A DNA stretch of 64,000 bases, taken from positions 2,501-66,500 of the forward strand of contig CAJTIM010000002.1 in NCBI GenBank assembly GCA_910576325.1. The letters run 5' to 3'. Position 1 is the stretch's first letter. Every line of letters starts with the position of its first letter. Below the pieces are notes generated by a model. That model saw only the letters and a program-made list of their open reading frames with translations, ran no database searches and was not told the DNA's origin. A program made the translations under genes and the position numbers. This document shows, one piece after another, positions 15,610-24,057 of the stretch. The DNA comes from Clostridia bacterium (GTDB taxonomy: Bacteria > Bacillota > Clostridia > Lachnospirales > Lachnospiraceae).

Positions 15610-16406
15610 ACCTCTTCCTCACCTTTCGCCGTCCGCACCTCTGCAATTACCACTTCCATCCCAAGCTCTTCCAGATGCGCTTTAACGCCCGGCCGTACAT
15701 GACTGTCCGTAACCACTTTATCTACCTCCGAAAATGCGGCATGCCCCACCTGTGTACAAGCCGAAAATTTATCTGAGCCGCAAAGAATGATCGTTTCCTC
15801 CGCATTATGCATCGCCATTTCATCCATTCTGGCCGTATCAAAATCAGTCGTTGTAAAAGACTGCTTCATGTCACATCCGTCCGCTCCCAAAAAGCACTTT
15901 GTAAAGTGAACCTTCGAAATTGCAATCTCTGCCAGATATCCGCTGAAATCCTTTCGATTAGACCTGTATTCGCCTCCAATCAGCGTCACATGCATAACGG
16001 GCGACAGAACTTCAAAGTTCGCCAGGGAGTTGGTATACACATTTATTTCAAAGGGCTTTTCTTCCACTCTTCGGGCAAGCTCCATGCAAAAGCACAGTAC
16101 GGTAGTTCCTGTATCGCAGAACAGCACTTCTCCCTCTTTCAGCATGTCACAGGCCCGAACTCCGATTGCATTCTTTTCTTCTATATGTGTCTGCACAATC
16201 TGTTCAAAGGAATATTCCAACGGATTTTTACCCGAAAGCTGTATCCCCCCATGGACCCGGATAAGCTTCCCCTCCGTTTCCAGTCTGGAAAACAGCCGTC
16301 TTGCAGTAGACTCTGAAATCTGCAGATAATTTACTACCTCCGTCAATTCCATCCTTCCTTTTATCCTCAGTCTGTTCATCAGAGCCTGTTCCCGATTATA
16401 GTTCAT
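15600..16406 (-). CDS. DeoR-family regulator of the sugar operon (copy 1)
   Basis: 268 residues. The N-terminal winged helix (LTEVVNYLQISESTARRLFSRL, GKLIRVHGGIQL) is followed by the sugar-phosphate-binding DeoRC domain with CDTGTTVLCFCMEL, VYTNSLANFEVL, VTLIGGEYR and FLGADG. Such proteins are repressors released by a phosphorylated intermediate. It heads the subset deoR-kinase-TIM-yjbQ and has its own candidate promoter containing an 11-bp palindrome (16462-16472), suggesting autoregulation. Confidence 0.88.
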   Translation of the reverse strand: MNYNREQALMNRLRIKGRMELTEVVNYLQISESTARRLFSRLETEGKLIRVHGGIQLSGKNPLEYSFEQIVQTHIEEKNAIGVRACDMLKEGEVLFCDTGTTVLCFCMELARRVEEKPFEINVYTNSLANFEVLSPVMHVTLIGGEYRSNRKDFSGYLAEIAISKVHFTKCFLGADGCDMKQSFTTTDFDTARMDEMAMHNAEETIILCGSDKFSACTQVGHAAFSEVDKVVTDSHVRPGVKAHLEELGMEVVIAEVRTAKGEEEVCM

Positions 16407-16450
16407 AACTTCCTCCGTTTTTTCCTTTTTTTGTATCCGTTTTTAGGATA

Positions 16451-16479
16451 AATATAACATGAACAGTCTGTTTTGTACA
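16451..16479 (-). promoter_or_regulatory. Candidate promoter and operator of the deoR-kinase-isomerase-yjbQ genes
   Basis: Minus strand: TGTACA (16474-16479), 17-base spacer, TATATT (16451-16456). The spacer contains the palindrome AACAG-T-CTGTT (16462-16472), a plausible repressor site. It lies 45 bases upstream of the DeoR ATG. Confidence 0.5.
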
Positions 16480-16504
16480 TACTTTTGCCGATTCGTGAAG
16501 GCTC

Positions 16505-17485
16505 CTATATCTTCCCTAGGGCCTTCATTCTTCTCATGGCCAAAATCCCGTCTACCATAACCACAAGCATTAAAATGCCGCCGATGACCACCCCCTTGAA
16601 CAGTGAATTAATTCCGAATAAATTGAACGCATTATCCAGCAATATAAGGAATATTGTACCCGTAAGCGCTCCGGCCGCATCTCCTTTCCCTCCCAGAAGG
16701 GAACCGCCTCCAACCACACAGGCAATCAGGATATCTACCTGTATTCCGTTTCCCAGATACCGGCTGGCCGCCTGGGAACGGGCTACCGACATAACGCCTC
16801 CCAAAGCGCTCATAAAGCCGGACACGGTAAATGCGAGAAAAGTCATGCCTTTAACCGGAAACCCCATCGTGGATGCACTGATTTTATTTCCTCCGATGTA
16901 ATAAAACCATCTGCCCGGCCAGGTTTTCATCAGAATAATCTGAAATATCACAACTGCCAGAAGCATAATCCATGTCATGGGATACAATCCCAGAAATCTC
17001 ATATTTCCGAATTTTAAAAAGCCTGCCGGAAAACCCGTAAGTGATACTGCCAGCTCACTGGTCATAATCAGCTCGCAAAAACCCCGGAAGATAAACTGTG
17101 TTCCGATTGTTGCAATCAGGGGCGAAATTCCTGCATATGCAACCAGTATTCCGTTCAAAGCCCCTATTGCCGCTCCGGCCGCCAGCGCCAGAAGCACCGC
17201 CGCCATAACCGGCAGCTTTTCGGTCAGCAGGTATGCACAGAAAATCCCGGAAAATCCCATAACCGATCCCACGGAAAGGTCAAACATTCCCATAATAATC
17301 AACAGCATCATCCCCGCCGCAAGCATGGTGTACGGCGCAATGCTTGCCTGCAGAGAAAGGATATTCTGCTGATTAAAAAAGTACGGACTGCCTGCCGCCA
17401 GACATATAAAAAAGAATACACAGACCAGAAGAGAAAAAAAGCAGTCGAATCCCTTCACTTTCTGAGCCAGCATTTTTAACCTCAT
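16505..17485 (-). CDS. RbsC-type sugar ABC transporter permease (second permease)
   Basis: 326 residues, about eight to ten hydrophobic segments, with the branched-chain/ribose permease family signatures: GMFDLSVGSVMGFSG, NGILVAYAGISPLIATIGTQFIFRG and CVVGGGSLLGGKGDAAGALTGTIFL. ATG 17485 overlaps the preceding permease stop (ATGA) and has GGAG upstream. It should pair with the permease at 17482-18441 as a heterodimer in one importer. Confidence 0.9.
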   Translation of the reverse strand: MRLKMLAQKVKGFDCFFSLLVCVFFFICLAAGSPYFFNQQNILSLQASIAPYTMLAAGMMLLIIMGMFDLSVGSVMGFSGIFCAYLLTEKLPVMAAVLLALAAGAAIGALNGILVAYAGISPLIATIGTQFIFRGFCELIMTSELAVSLTGFPAGFLKFGNMRFLGLYPMTWIMLLAVVIFQIILMKTWPGRWFYYIGGNKISASTMGFPVKGMTFLAFTVSGFMSALGGVMSVARSQAASRYLGNGIQVDILIACVVGGGSLLGGKGDAAGALTGTIFLILLDNAFNLFGINSLFKGVVIGGILMLVVMVDGILAMRRMKALGKI

Positions 17486-18441
17486 CTTCTCGCTCCTTTC
17501 TTATCCAGCCGAGCATCTACAAAGACTGCCAGAATTAAAATCCCGCCGGTTACGATATTCTGTATAAACGGATCAATGCGGTAAATGGACAGGCCGTTGG
17601 TGAGCATTGCAAGCAGCAGCATTCCCAGAAGAGACTTTAAAATGCTTCCCCGTCCTCCGTCCAGCGACGCCCCTCCGACCACACAAGCCGTAATCAGCGA
17701 AAACTCCAGCCCTTCTCCCGTAGCCAGACTGGAATAGGATATTCTGGATGTAGAAATGATTCCTCCCAGTGCGGCTGTCAGCGCGCTTATCATAAACGCG
17801 ATCCGCTTGATGCGGTTCACCTTAATGCCGTAAAGCAGGGATGTGGCGCCATTATTTCCGATATAATACATTCTCCGAAAGATCGGCACCCGCCCAAGAC
17901 ACAGTTCCAGTATAATTGCAATCAGAAACATCGCAATTATAGTCCAGTGAACTCCTCCTAATTTCCATTTTGCAATTGCCCGGTACTGCTGGGAATAGGT
18001 TGTCTGCATAAAGCTGTTGAACATTACCGCCGCAGCTCCCGCCACAAATGACATGGATCCCAATGTTACCATCATGGAATTCAGCCGGAAACGTGTAACC
18101 AACACTCCTACCCCATATCCGAAAAGACCGCAAACCGACAGAACCACTGTTATCGCAAGCCAAAGCGGCCACCCCTTTGCGGCATACAGATACCCTGTAA
18201 AGATACCGGACAGACAATAGGTGGAGCCTACCGCCAGATCAATTTCTCCCATAATAATCAGAAATGTAAATCCGATTACCGCAAAAAACTGAATGGACAC
18301 ACCATACAGAATCGAATAAAGATTACTGGCAGACAAGAAGGTATCCGTTGTGAAAGCAAACAGCATGAATACCAGGGCCACCAGAATAACGCCTGTATAA
18401 TCACTCCATTTCACATGTTTTTTCAGTTGAGCCTGTTCCAT
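17482..18441 (-). CDS. RbsC-type sugar ABC transporter permease (first permease)
   Basis: 319 residues from ATG 18441 (GGGAGGG upstream), 41 bases inside the 3' end of the ATPase gene; a longer frame to 18522 would read through that gene. Family features are IMGEIDLAVGSTYCLSG, FRLNSMMVTLGSMSF and CVVGGASLDGGRGSILKSLLG. Multi-span membrane protein. Confidence 0.9.
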   Translation of the reverse strand: MEQAQLKKHVKWSDYTGVILVALVFMLFAFTTDTFLSASNLYSILYGVSIQFFAVIGFTFLIIMGEIDLAVGSTYCLSGIFTGYLYAAKGWPLWLAITVVLSVCGLFGYGVGVLVTRFRLNSMMVTLGSMSFVAGAAAVMFNSFMQTTYSQQYRAIAKWKLGGVHWTIIAMFLIAIILELCLGRVPIFRRMYYIGNNGATSLLYGIKVNRIKRIAFMISALTAALGGIISTSRISYSSLATGEGLEFSLITACVVGGASLDGGRGSILKSLLGMLLLAMLTNGLSIYRIDPFIQNIVTGGILILAVFVDARLDKKGARR

Positions 18442-19957
18442 TTTGCCCTCCCTTCCTATCCATGACAGCAAGCTGCATAATACTTGTCTCGCTAATCTCA
18501 TCACACTCGATGATTCCCGCACTTCTTCCGGAATTCATAATGAGAATACGATCTGAAAGTGTAATAAGCTCCGGCAAATCGGAGGAAAAGCATAAAATTG
18601 TGCATCCATCCCCTGCAAGCTTTTCCAAAAACTTAAGAATCTCCAGCTTGGCTCCCACATCAATTCCCCTGGTAGGCTCATTGATGATTATTACCTTCGG
18701 ACGGACTCCAAGGCATATGGAAAGCATTGCCTTCTGCTGGTTACCTCCGGACATGCTTCCCGGCTTATCATAGACAGAACCAAGTACGATCGAAAATTCC
18801 TTTACGAATTCCAATGTATAGTCCCGCATTTTCTTCTCTGACAGCAGGCCGCCTGCAGTCATATGACTTAAGGACGGCGTTACCACATTGTCCAGAATTG
18901 ACATCTGAAAGTAAAGCCCCATATCCTTGCGGTTGTTGCTTAGGTACATGATGCCATGCTTTATAAGCTCCGTAGGATTGATGTGAGGAATCCGCTCTCC
19001 TTCAAACCAAAGCTCCCCTTCCTTACGGCTCTGAAGTCCAAACAACATTCTTGAAAGCTCTGCTGTTCCGCTGCCCTCCAGCCCTGCTATACCTAAGATT
19101 TCTCCCTTTCTAACGGAAAAGGAAACCTTTTCTATTCCCCGCTCCGATGAAAAATTCCGTACCTCAAGCGCAATGGGAGCATCTTCTCTGACAACGCTTT
19201 TCTTTTTTGCATAAATACTTTTTTCAAAATCGCGCCCGACCATATGACTGATAAGCACATGCTCTGTCAGATTTTCGTCATTCCGAAAGGTTCCCATATA
19301 GCAGCCGTCTCTCAAAACGGACACGCAGTCGCTGATCTCCATAATCTCGGCTATTCTATGAGAAATATATATAACGGAAATGCCTTCTCCGCGCAGCTGG
19401 TGCAGAATACGCATCAGTCTTTCCGTTTCTTTTGCATTTAGTCCTGAGGTAGGTTCATCCAGAAGAATGATCTTTGCGTTTTCGCTCAATGCCCTCAATA
19501 TCTCCACCATCTGCTGCGCGGAAGCCGTAAGATTGGCAACCTTTTCTGTCGGTGAAATATTTAATCCGAAACGTTCGATACTTGCCTGGGCTTTTTCTAT
19601 CAGCTCCTTTCCGGGAACCATCATCTTCCTGCCCGCTCCATAGGGAAAAATATTTTCATACACAGCCATATTTTCAAAAACAGATAATTCCTGATGTACA
19701 ACGGCCACTCCGCGGGCCCGCGACACGGCAGGGTGAAACGTCTTAAGCTCCTCCCCATTAATCACAACGCTTCCCTCTGTTGGGGAAATCTCTCCGCTGA
19801 TAATCTTGATAAGCGTAGATTTTCCTGCTCCGTTTTCTCCAAGCAGCGCGTGAATCTCTCCCTTATGCACCGTAAAGCTGATATCCCGTAAAGCTTTTAT
19901 ATTTCCATAATTTTTCACTACATTCCGGATCTCCAATACAGCATCCTTTTTACCCAT
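18401..19957 (-). CDS. RbsA-type sugar ABC transporter ATPase
   Basis: 518 residues with two nucleotide-binding domains in tandem. Domain 1 has Walker A LLGENGAGKSTLIKI (about 38), an LTASAQQMVEI signature region and Walker B IILLDEPTSGL. Domain 2 has the family's degenerate Walker A IAGLEGSGTAELSRML, signature MSGGNQQKAML and Walker B IIINEPTRGIDVG. It energises uptake of a monosaccharide or polyol. It is separated from the binding-protein gene by a 70-base gap with a strong stem-loop. Confidence 0.93.
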   Translation of the reverse strand: MGKKDAVLEIRNVVKNYGNIKALRDISFTVHKGEIHALLGENGAGKSTLIKIISGEISPTEGSVVINGEELKTFHPAVSRARGVAVVHQELSVFENMAVYENIFPYGAGRKMMVPGKELIEKAQASIERFGLNISPTEKVANLTASAQQMVEILRALSENAKIILLDEPTSGLNAKETERLMRILHQLRGEGISVIYISHRIAEIMEISDCVSVLRDGCYMGTFRNDENLTEHVLISHMVGRDFEKSIYAKKKSVVREDAPIALEVRNFSSERGIEKVSFSVRKGEILGIAGLEGSGTAELSRMLFGLQSRKEGELWFEGERIPHINPTELIKHGIMYLSNNRKDMGLYFQMSILDNVVTPSLSHMTAGGLLSEKKMRDYTLEFVKEFSIVLGSVYDKPGSMSGGNQQKAMLSICLGVRPKVIIINEPTRGIDVGAKLEILKFLEKLAGDGCTILCFSSDLPELITLSDRILIMNSGRSAGIIECDEISETSIMQLAVMDRKGGQNGTGSTEKTCEME

Positions 19958-19978
19958 AAACGACCTCCAGCTTTATAG

Positions 19979-20016
19979 GATTGCGCTGCCCCTTCACTTT
20001 CCGGAGCAGCGCAATC
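19979..20016 (-). promoter_or_regulatory. Intercistronic stem-loop between binding-protein and ATPase genes
   Basis: GATTGCGCTGC (19979-19989) pairs perfectly with GCAGCGCAATC (20006-20016) around a 16-base loop, with no T-run. Such structures between a solute-binding-protein gene and its transporter genes usually raise the stability of the upstream message so that more binding protein is made. Confidence 0.7.
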
Positions 20017-20027
20017 GGACTTGTCCT

Positions 20028-21098
20028 CTAATTATAATTCGGAGAATCTACCGGAACCATATTCTCAGCAATAAAGTTATCCACATTATCCTCCGTGATA
20101 AACACGGTGCCGTTGTAGCAGATTTCCGGAACCGCATTTACGCCCGATCCTGCTTTGTCTGCGGACAGAGGAAGATTCTGCATTTCATGATTGACTACAC
20201 CCTCCAATATCATCAGCGCCATAAACGGCATTGACGCCGTTTTGTTGGCAAGCGTGCACTGGATATATCCCTTTTGGATATACTCCAAAGTCAACACCTC
20301 TCTGTCATGCACAACCACGGAGACGGCTCCGGCCTCAATGTTTAATTCCTCCATTGCCGCACCAATGCCTGCCCCGGAGCTTGAATCAAGTCCCACAACC
20401 GCAGTCATCTCGGGATAGTTGTTAAACGCAGTTTTTGCCGCCTCAATTGCACTCTCCGTATCTGCCTTATCGTCCAGGCGCGCAATGACATTCCATTGGG
20501 AGTTTGCCGCAAGATAATCCTCCAGGCCCGAACGCTTGGCGTCGGTATTGGCTGCTCCCCAGTTGCCCATAATTACCAGATTCCCGGAAGTCCCCGCGAG
20601 TTCAATCAGCTTTTGGGCCGTCTTTTCTCCGGAATCATAATTATCCAGCCCAACATAAGACACTACTTTTGCACCGTCTATGGAAGACTCAATTGCCACT
20701 ACCGGAATTCCGGCCTCTGCCGCCGCATCCAGTCCCGGAAGAATGGTTGCGTCAAAAACGGGTACAATAATTCCGTCCGGATTTCTTGCTATCACAGATT
20801 CCAGGGCCGCAGCCTGTCCTTCCGGATCCCAGCCGTCTACGCCCGCCTTCACAACCTCTACTCCCAGCTTGTCCGCCGCATATTCAAATCCCTGGTGAAC
20901 GTCATACCAGTATGCGTGATTGTTGTTAATGCCTACATAATAATAAACGGTGCTCTTTGTCTCCGCTCCCTCCGTGGTTTCCCCTTCCGCAGGAGCAGCC
21001 GGTGCTTCCGGCGCCTCTGATGTACCTGAATTCGATCCGCAGGCCGCTGCCCCCAGCATTACACATGCACACAGTAATAAAGCCAATACCTTCCTCAT
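20028..21098 (-). CDS. Ribose/furanose-type substrate-binding lipoprotein
   Basis: 356 residues. The signal peptide ends in the lipobox LGAAAC (Cys about 20), followed by a Glu/Ala/Pro-rich linker (about 24-47) and a periplasmic-binding-protein-like domain: YYYVGINNNHAYWYDVHQG, NPDGIIVPVFDA, IPVVAIESSIDG and MTAVVGLDSSSGAGIGAA. First gene of the importer operon, preceded by a TTGACA-17-TATTAT promoter. The ligand is not readable. Confidence 0.92.
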   Translation of the reverse strand: MRKVLALLLCACVMLGAAACGSNSGTSEAPEAPAAPAEGETTEGAETKSTVYYYVGINNNHAYWYDVHQGFEYAADKLGVEVVKAGVDGWDPEGQAAALESVIARNPDGIIVPVFDATILPGLDAAAEAGIPVVAIESSIDGAKVVSYVGLDNYDSGEKTAQKLIELAGTSGNLVIMGNWGAANTDAKRSGLEDYLAANSQWNVIARLDDKADTESAIEAAKTAFNNYPEMTAVVGLDSSSGAGIGAAMEELNIEAGAVSVVVHDREVLTLEYIQKGYIQCTLANKTASMPFMALMILEGVVNHEMQNLPLSADKAGSGVNAVPEICYNGTVFITEDNVDNFIAENMVPVDSPNYN

Positions 21099-21222
21099 AC
21101 ATTTACCTCCATTTCAGTTCCGCAGCAGAGCCTCTTCCGAAAACTGCCGCCTTCATATTGTTTTTGCTTCCAGGTACCTTGTCGTTTCTCTTAAGAGTTG
21201 CTTAAAAAATATATTTTTCATT

Positions 21223-21251
21223 ATAATACGACCTTTTCACTCATTTGTCAA
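21223..21251 (-). promoter_or_regulatory. Promoter of the importer operon
   Basis: Minus strand: TTGACA (21246-21251), 17-base spacer, TATTAT (21223-21228). A 10-bp palindrome CTCTTAAGAG (21188-21197) lies just downstream of the expected start and could be an operator. Confidence 0.75.
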
Positions 21252-21282
21252 CATATTTTTGATTGTTTCATTCATTTTATAG

Positions 21283-21311
21283 TTGACATTTGACTTAAAC
21301 AATCTCATAAT
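21283..21311 (+). promoter_or_regulatory. Promoter of the amidohydrolase gene
   Basis: TTGACA (21283-21288), 17-base spacer, CATAAT (21306-21311), about 43 bases before ATG 21354. Back-to-back with the importer promoter, the two -35 boxes being 31 bases apart, which suits joint control. Confidence 0.78.
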
Positions 21312-21353
21312 AAATATATATTTAAATTCACTTTAAGAAAGCGAGGCGCTGTT

Positions 21354-22394
21354 ATGACATCTTTTAACTTCACCCCTTATGATCAGAGGTTTTTTCATGA
21401 ACATCTGCAAAGCTTCCTTCCCGACAAATTTATTGACTGCCACAATCACATCTGGCTGGATCGGTTTGTCACAGGCAATCTTTCAAAAAGCCGTTCCTGT
21501 GCCTGGCCGGAAATGGTTGCCAGAGATCATTCCATAGAAGATCTCCTATTGACCAATCAGAAACTATTTCCGGGAAAACAGGTAATTCCCGTTTTATATT
21601 CTTATGTAAATGTTGCCGTGGATACTGTACGGTCCAATAATTATGTGCAAAGCTGTTCGCAAAAATACCGGCTTCCGGCTCTCTATCTGTCCCGGCCCGG
21701 GGAACCTGCGGAAGAAATCGAAAAAAATGTAATGGAAGGCGGCTTCTGCGGCTTAAAGGTTTATTTGGAATTCGCACCTTCCTACATCCCTGCCGATGAA
21801 ATCCGTATCTATGATTTCCTTCCTCATGAGCAGCTTGTTTTGGCAGACAAGCACGGGTGGGTTGTGCAGCTGCATATTCCGCGCCCCGGAAGGCTTGCGG
21901 ATCCTCTGAATTATGTACAGCTATTGGAGATTGAGCAGAAATACCCCGGTCTGCAGCTTCTGGTGGCTCACCTGGGCAGAGCTTATGCAGACGAAGATGT
22001 GGGGAATGCTCTGGAATATTTAAAGCATACGGAAAAAACCGTGTGGGATTTCACGGCCAATACCAACGCTTATGTTATGGAGCAGGTGCTTCAATACTTC
22101 GGGCCGGATCGCTTTATCTATGGTTCCGACTTTCCTATTTTCCGCATGAAGGCGCGGCGCACTGTGGAAAACGGCTTTTATATCAACGAAATCCCTGCCG
22201 GTTCTTTGGGCGACGTGTCCGGCGATCCTCATATGCGCGAAATCATCGGTCCGGAGGCTGAAAAAATCACATTTTTTATTTATGAAGAAATCGCTTCCTG
22301 TAAAAGGGCGGCGGATAAGCTGGGGCTTGGACGCGCAGACATTCATAAGATTTTTTATGAAAATTCCGCCCGGATCTTCGGACTGAAACCGTAA
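21354..22394 (+). CDS. Metal-dependent amidohydrolase (amidohydro_2, COG2159-like) of the sugar locus
   Basis: 346 residues. Metal ligands of the amidohydrolase TIM barrel are all present: FIDCHNHIW (HxH, about 27-31), GLKVYLEF, WVVQLHIPRPG, LLVAHLGRA and FIYGSDFPIF. Family members include lactonases, decarboxylases and hydrolases. In a sugar locus a sugar-lactone hydrolase is plausible but unproven. It is transcribed alone, divergently from the importer, and ends in a strong terminator. Confidence 0.85.
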   Translation: MTSFNFTPYDQRFFHEHLQSFLPDKFIDCHNHIWLDRFVTGNLSKSRSCAWPEMVARDHSIEDLLLTNQKLFPGKQVIPVLYSYVNVAVDTVRSNNYVQSCSQKYRLPALYLSRPGEPAEEIEKNVMEGGFCGLKVYLEFAPSYIPADEIRIYDFLPHEQLVLADKHGWVVQLHIPRPGRLADPLNYVQLLEIEQKYPGLQLLVAHLGRAYADEDVGNALEYLKHTEKTVWDFTANTNAYVMEQVLQYFGPDRFIYGSDFPIFRMKARRTVENGFYINEIPAGSLGDVSGDPHMREIIGPEAEKITFFIYEEIASCKRAADKLGLGRADIHKIFYENSARIFGLKP

Positions 22395-22401
22395 TCCGAA
22401 A

Positions 22402-22449
22402 AACAGCCAGGACATTCCGGAAATTCCATTTCCAAATGTCCTGGCTGTT
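22402..22449. terminator. Bidirectional terminator between the amidohydrolase and yjbQ copy 2
   Basis: AACAGCCAGGACATT (22402-22416) pairs perfectly with AATGTCCTGGCTGTT (22435-22449). The genes on both sides converge on it. T-rich sequence follows on the plus side and an A-run precedes it. Confidence 0.88.
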
Positions 22450-22491
22450 ATTTTCACCCCATAATGTAAAACGGCAGACCTGCCCTTCTTC

Positions 22492-23112
22492 CTATCGCTT
22501 CTGCTGTAAATCAAACTCCTCCATATAAGCCTTCTCCGAATCCAAATACTTTCTGGAGGTGTCAATTACCGCTCCGTCCTTATACTTCCGCTCTCCTACA
22601 TCCTCCGTAGTTCCCATGACGGTAATATTAAGCTGTCTGCGGCGCGCGCGCACATGATCCCAATCTACAAAGTAAACATGGGCAAATTCCCCTCCGTCCA
22701 GTTCTCCGTCCTTGATCGTCATGGTCTCGCTTCTTCCGAAAAATACGGAACGCAGATGTCCGTCCGTGTTCTTACTGCTATAGTCCCCCGGCTCCTTCAC
22801 ATAACGCCCAAACTGCGTGTGAATGGGGCCCGGGTGGCGGTACTGATGCTCCTCCGCAAAATCCGGAATCATTTTTCGCATAATATCCAGCAGATCATGC
22901 TGCAGATACTCCAAATCAAAGGTGTCAAGATCATGGGACGCCTCCTGAACCATTACGGAACAGGTGGTGTGATGCGAAGCGATGCACACCGTACCGTTCT
23001 TGACGCCGGACTCTTTCACAATTTCAATTACCTCCTTGGACACATCATGGAAGGTGGGAATCCATCCCCTTGACTGCAGCTCCAGCTCCTTTTGAATTAC
23101 CTTAAACTCCAT
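22492..23112 (-). CDS. YjbQ-family protein, extended form, copy 2 of 2
   Basis: 206 residues, clearly longer than the usual YjbQ of about 135-140. Core motifs are ASHHTTCSVMVQE, YRHPGP, NTDGHLRSVFFG, TIKDGELDGGEF and VDWDHVRARRRQL. About 45 extra residues at the C-terminus include VIDTSRKYLDSEKAY, and a short insertion lies before the NTD motif. Transcribed alone from a strong promoter. The shared variant motifs with copy 1 suggest two members of one specialised subfamily, perhaps forming a hetero-oligomer or acting on successive intermediates. Confidence 0.82.
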   Translation of the reverse strand: MEFKVIQKELELQSRGWIPTFHDVSKEVIEIVKESGVKNGTVCIASHHTTCSVMVQEASHDLDTFDLEYLQHDLLDIMRKMIPDFAEEHQYRHPGPIHTQFGRYVKEPGDYSSKNTDGHLRSVFFGRSETMTIKDGELDGGEFAHVYFVDWDHVRARRRQLNITVMGTTEDVGERKYKDGAVIDTSRKYLDSEKAYMEEFDLQQKR

Positions 23113-23147
23113 ATGTTACCTCCTTTTTAATTCTGTCATTTTCTTTT

Positions 23148-23176
23148 AGTATATATTTCAAAATTATTTTTGTCAA
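23148..23176 (-). promoter_or_regulatory. Promoter of yjbQ copy 2
   Basis: Minus strand: TTGACA (23171-23176), 17-base spacer, TATACT (23148-23153), about 36 bases before the ATG. Confidence 0.78.
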
Positions 23177-23210
23177 TATTATTTTTTATTTAGAAAGTTT
23201 TAGAAAGATA

Positions 23211-23239
23211 TTGAAAATTATCAAGAAACAATATATGAT
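23211..23239 (+). promoter_or_regulatory. Promoter of the SIS isomerase gene
   Basis: TTGAAA (23211-23216), 17-base spacer, TATGAT (23234-23239). It leaves an untranslated leader of about 110 bases before ATG 23354, which has AGGAGG-type ribosome-binding sequence near 23340. Confidence 0.65.
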
Positions 23240-23353
23240 AAAAATATATTTACAAGAACCAGGAACATCATACAAGGAAGCACAGAAATCCCTATAAATC
23301 AAAGGTTTATTCATTTAGCTTTCAGGCAATCACAAAAAGGAGGGAATTATTTT

Positions 23354-23956
23354 ATGAAACCAGGAACAAAAGAACGCGCTCTTTTGGCTTTCGATATCGA
23401 AAGCAACTCTATTCTTGCCACCCGGGACGCTTTTGATGCGGAAGCATTTTCAGAAGCTGTTGAGATTTTATCCGCAGCTCCCCGGATCGGCACAACCGGC
23501 TGCGGTCATTCCGGGATTGCATGCATGCATTTCGCCCATTCCCTGTGCTGTGTGGAACGCCCGGCCCGCTTTCTTTCTCCGGCGGAAGCCGTGCATGGCG
23601 CTTCCGGCTTTCTCAAGGAAGGGGATGCCCTTGTCTGGGCCTCCAGAGGCGGAAAAACAGATGAATTATTTTCCATTCTGGATATTTGCCGCACGAAAAA
23701 AGTAACGGTTATCGGCGTTACGGAGAACCTTTCCTCTCCCCTTGCCGCCAAATCCCATATTGTGCTGCCCATGAAAGTCACTTCCGAAACAGATCGCTAT
23801 AACAGCCAGGGCACTTCCAGCTTTATCGCACTTGCCGCTGTCTTTGATGCACTTCAAACAGCCGTGATAGAGGAAACCGGCTATCAAAATGAGCAGTTTG
23901 CCTTGATTCATCCGGGCGGCGCAGTTGGAAAACGGCTGAATAACCGCAATATTTAA
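23354..23956 (+). CDS. SIS-domain sugar-phosphate isomerase (KdsD/GutQ-like)
   Basis: 200 residues forming one SIS domain: TTGCGHSGIACMHFAHSL, SPAEAVHGASGFLKEGDALVWASRGGKTDEL, VTVIGVTENLSSPLAAKSHIV and the C-terminal HPGGAVGKRL. The last motif is typical of arabinose-5-phosphate isomerases, which here lack the CBS pair. Aldose-ketose isomerisation of a phosphorylated C4 or C5 sugar is the likely reaction. The gene stands between yjbQ copy 2 (divergent) and the second deoR. Confidence 0.85.
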   Translation: MKPGTKERALLAFDIESNSILATRDAFDAEAFSEAVEILSAAPRIGTTGCGHSGIACMHFAHSLCCVERPARFLSPAEAVHGASGFLKEGDALVWASRGGKTDELFSILDICRTKKVTVIGVTENLSSPLAAKSHIVLPMKVTSETDRYNSQGTSSFIALAAVFDALQTAVIEETGYQNEQFALIHPGGAVGKRLNNRNI

Positions 23957-23980
23957 AGTACTTTTTAAAGAAAGGTTTCA

Positions 23981-24009
23981 TTGTCCCTTTTGCCGGATTA
24001 TGTTATACT
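23981..24009 (+). promoter_or_regulatory. Promoter of the second deoR gene
   Basis: TTGTCC (23981-23986), 17-base spacer, TATACT (24004-24009), about 49 bases before ATG 24058. Confidence 0.6.
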
Positions 24010-24057
24010 GATGATGAAAAGGAGCACGAATATTCAAAAGCAGTGAGGAATTTTCTT

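Noticed and set aside
22020..22565. 181-codon minus-strand frame across the amidohydrolase and yjbQ ends
   Set aside because: It crosses the terminator and mirrors two well-supported genes.
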